Made by a program: the position numbers and the translations under genes. A stretch of 21,632 bases of DNA, taken from Pseudomonadota bacterium (GTDB lineage: Bacteria > Pseudomonadota > Alphaproteobacteria > Rhizobiales > Rhizobiaceae). The notes under the pieces are model-generated. The model made no database searches. It was not told the DNA's origin and saw nothing but the letters and a program-made list of their open reading frames with translations. This document shows, one piece after another, positions 21,164-21,632 of this stretch. Each line of letters begins with the position of its first letter. Position 1 is the first letter of the stretch. The stretch spans positions 1-21,632 of the forward strand of contig JAEYRU010000103.1 in the NCBI GenBank assembly GCA_023435335.1, in the 5' to 3' direction.

Positions 21164-21632
21164 GCCTTGTGCGCAAGCGCTCCGTTTCGATCCGCGGCCA
21201 CCGCACCAGCTTTTCCCTGGAAGACGGCTTTTACGTTGAGTTGGAACGTATCGCGGCCGCGCGCCGCGTCTCGCTTGCAGGGCTGGTGGCCGAAGTCGAC
21301 GCCGCCCGCGGGAGCGCCAACCTGTCGTCGGCGCTGCGGACTTTTGTGCTGGAGCAGGCCCGCAGCCGTACGCCGCGCCTCGTGCCCGAACTCGACGTTT
21401 CCGATCTGGAGCGGTCGCTGGATGTCTATCTTCGGGTCTTCGGCTTCGAATGCCGGATCCGGCGCCCCGAAGAACGGTTCGCATATCTCGTCAGGGAGGA
21501 TGCCCACGTCATGCTTGAGGAGGCGGCGGGGCCTGGCCGGCGCTTCACCACCGCCCCGCTGGAACCGCCGTTCGGGCGCGGCATGAACCTCCAGATCGAG
21601 GTCTCGGACGTCGATGCGCTCCATGCCGACGT
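21160..21632 (+). CDS. Ribbon-helix-helix protein fused to a VOC/bleomycin-resistance-like domain (3' end missing)
   Basis: The frame opens with GTG at 21160 (GTGA overlap with DUF4169) and stays open to the window end, 157 residues. Residues about 5-68 (KRSVSIRGHRTSFSLEDGFYVELERIAAARRVSLAGLV and SALRTFVLEQAR) are an RHH_4-type ribbon-helix-helix domain, normally a stand-alone protein of about 75 residues following DUF4169. Residues 73-157 (LVPELDVSDLERSLDVYLRVFGFECRIRRPEERFAYL and VMLEEAAGPG) look like the start of a vicinal-oxygen-chelate fold of the bleomycin-resistance type. No stop separates them. Either this is a true fusion, or the VOC gene starts at an internal codon, or a sequencing indel removed a stop. 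The function is unknown. Confidence 0.75.
   Translation, partial: MSLVRKRSVSIRGHRTSFSLEDGFYVELERIAAARRVSLAGLVAEVDAARGSANLSSALRTFVLEQARSRTPRLVPELDVSDLERSLDVYLRVFGFECRIRRPEERFAYLVREDAHVMLEEAAGPGRRFTTAPLEPPFGRGMNLQIEVSDVDALHAD

Noticed and set aside
1..21632. CRISPR arrays, insertion sequences, integrases, tRNA or rRNA genes
   Set aside because: Looked for regular repeats, terminal inverted repeats, transposase motifs and cloverleaf signatures by eye; none found apart from the tmRNA.

Overview
The window is a GC-rich chromosomal segment from an alphaproteobacterium, most likely a Hyphomicrobiales (Rhizobiales) member of the Phyllobacteriaceae/Mesorhizobium type. Supporting signs are the block thyA / DUF4424 / folA / hflK-hflC-DUF2065-degP next to serB and miaA, the sspB-DUF4169-RHH cluster, and a split, circularly permuted tmRNA gene with the alphaproteobacterial tag ANDNYAEARLAA. 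Genus-level placement is inference.

Left part (1-7600). The minus strand starts with the 5' end of the large subunit of acetolactate synthase (ilvI/ilvB). It is preceded by a complete attenuation leader: promoter, a 17-aa leader peptide with an Ile-Ile-Leu-Val-Val run, nested hairpins and a U-tract terminator. Then follows a looser stretch with the character of an accessory region: an unusually AT-rich predicted lipoprotein, an SDR-type epimerase/dehydratase, a uridine-kinase-like P-loop protein, a small hypothetical coupled to an autoregulated XRE-cupin regulator, a HerA-like ATPase, a five-helix membrane protein and a membrane-anchored GGDEF diguanylate cyclase.

Middle part (7616-16077). 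This is housekeeping. miaA and serB are divergent with overlapping start codons. serB converges on degP across a bidirectional terminator. degP is the last gene of an hflK-hflC-DUF2065-degP membrane/periplasm quality-control cluster with a heat-shock-like promoter. Upstream on the same strand lies thyA-DUF4424-folA, the thymidylate/folate cycle with a secreted protein placed between the two enzymes.

Right part (16078-21632). A 436-nt block without a convincing gene precedes dadA (D-amino-acid dehydrogenase). Next comes the two-piece tmRNA gene ssrA, with acceptor piece first and coding piece second. A Bcr/CflA efflux pump and a TetR-family regulator are divergent, and a palindromic operator overlaps both promoters. 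The window ends with sspB (the ClpXP adaptor that recognises tmRNA-tagged proteins), DUF4169, and a ribbon-helix-helix domain running in frame into a VOC/bleomycin-resistance-like domain, cut by the window edge.

Functional themes are protein quality control (ssrA, sspB, hflKC, degP) and attenuation or autoregulation at promoters that lie almost on top of start codons. I see no CRISPR array, insertion sequence, integrase, tRNA or rRNA gene. The items most worth a second look are the ilv attenuator, the permuted tmRNA, the RHH-VOC fusion, the shared ADVV motif of SspB and DUF4169, and the AT-rich orphan lipoprotein.
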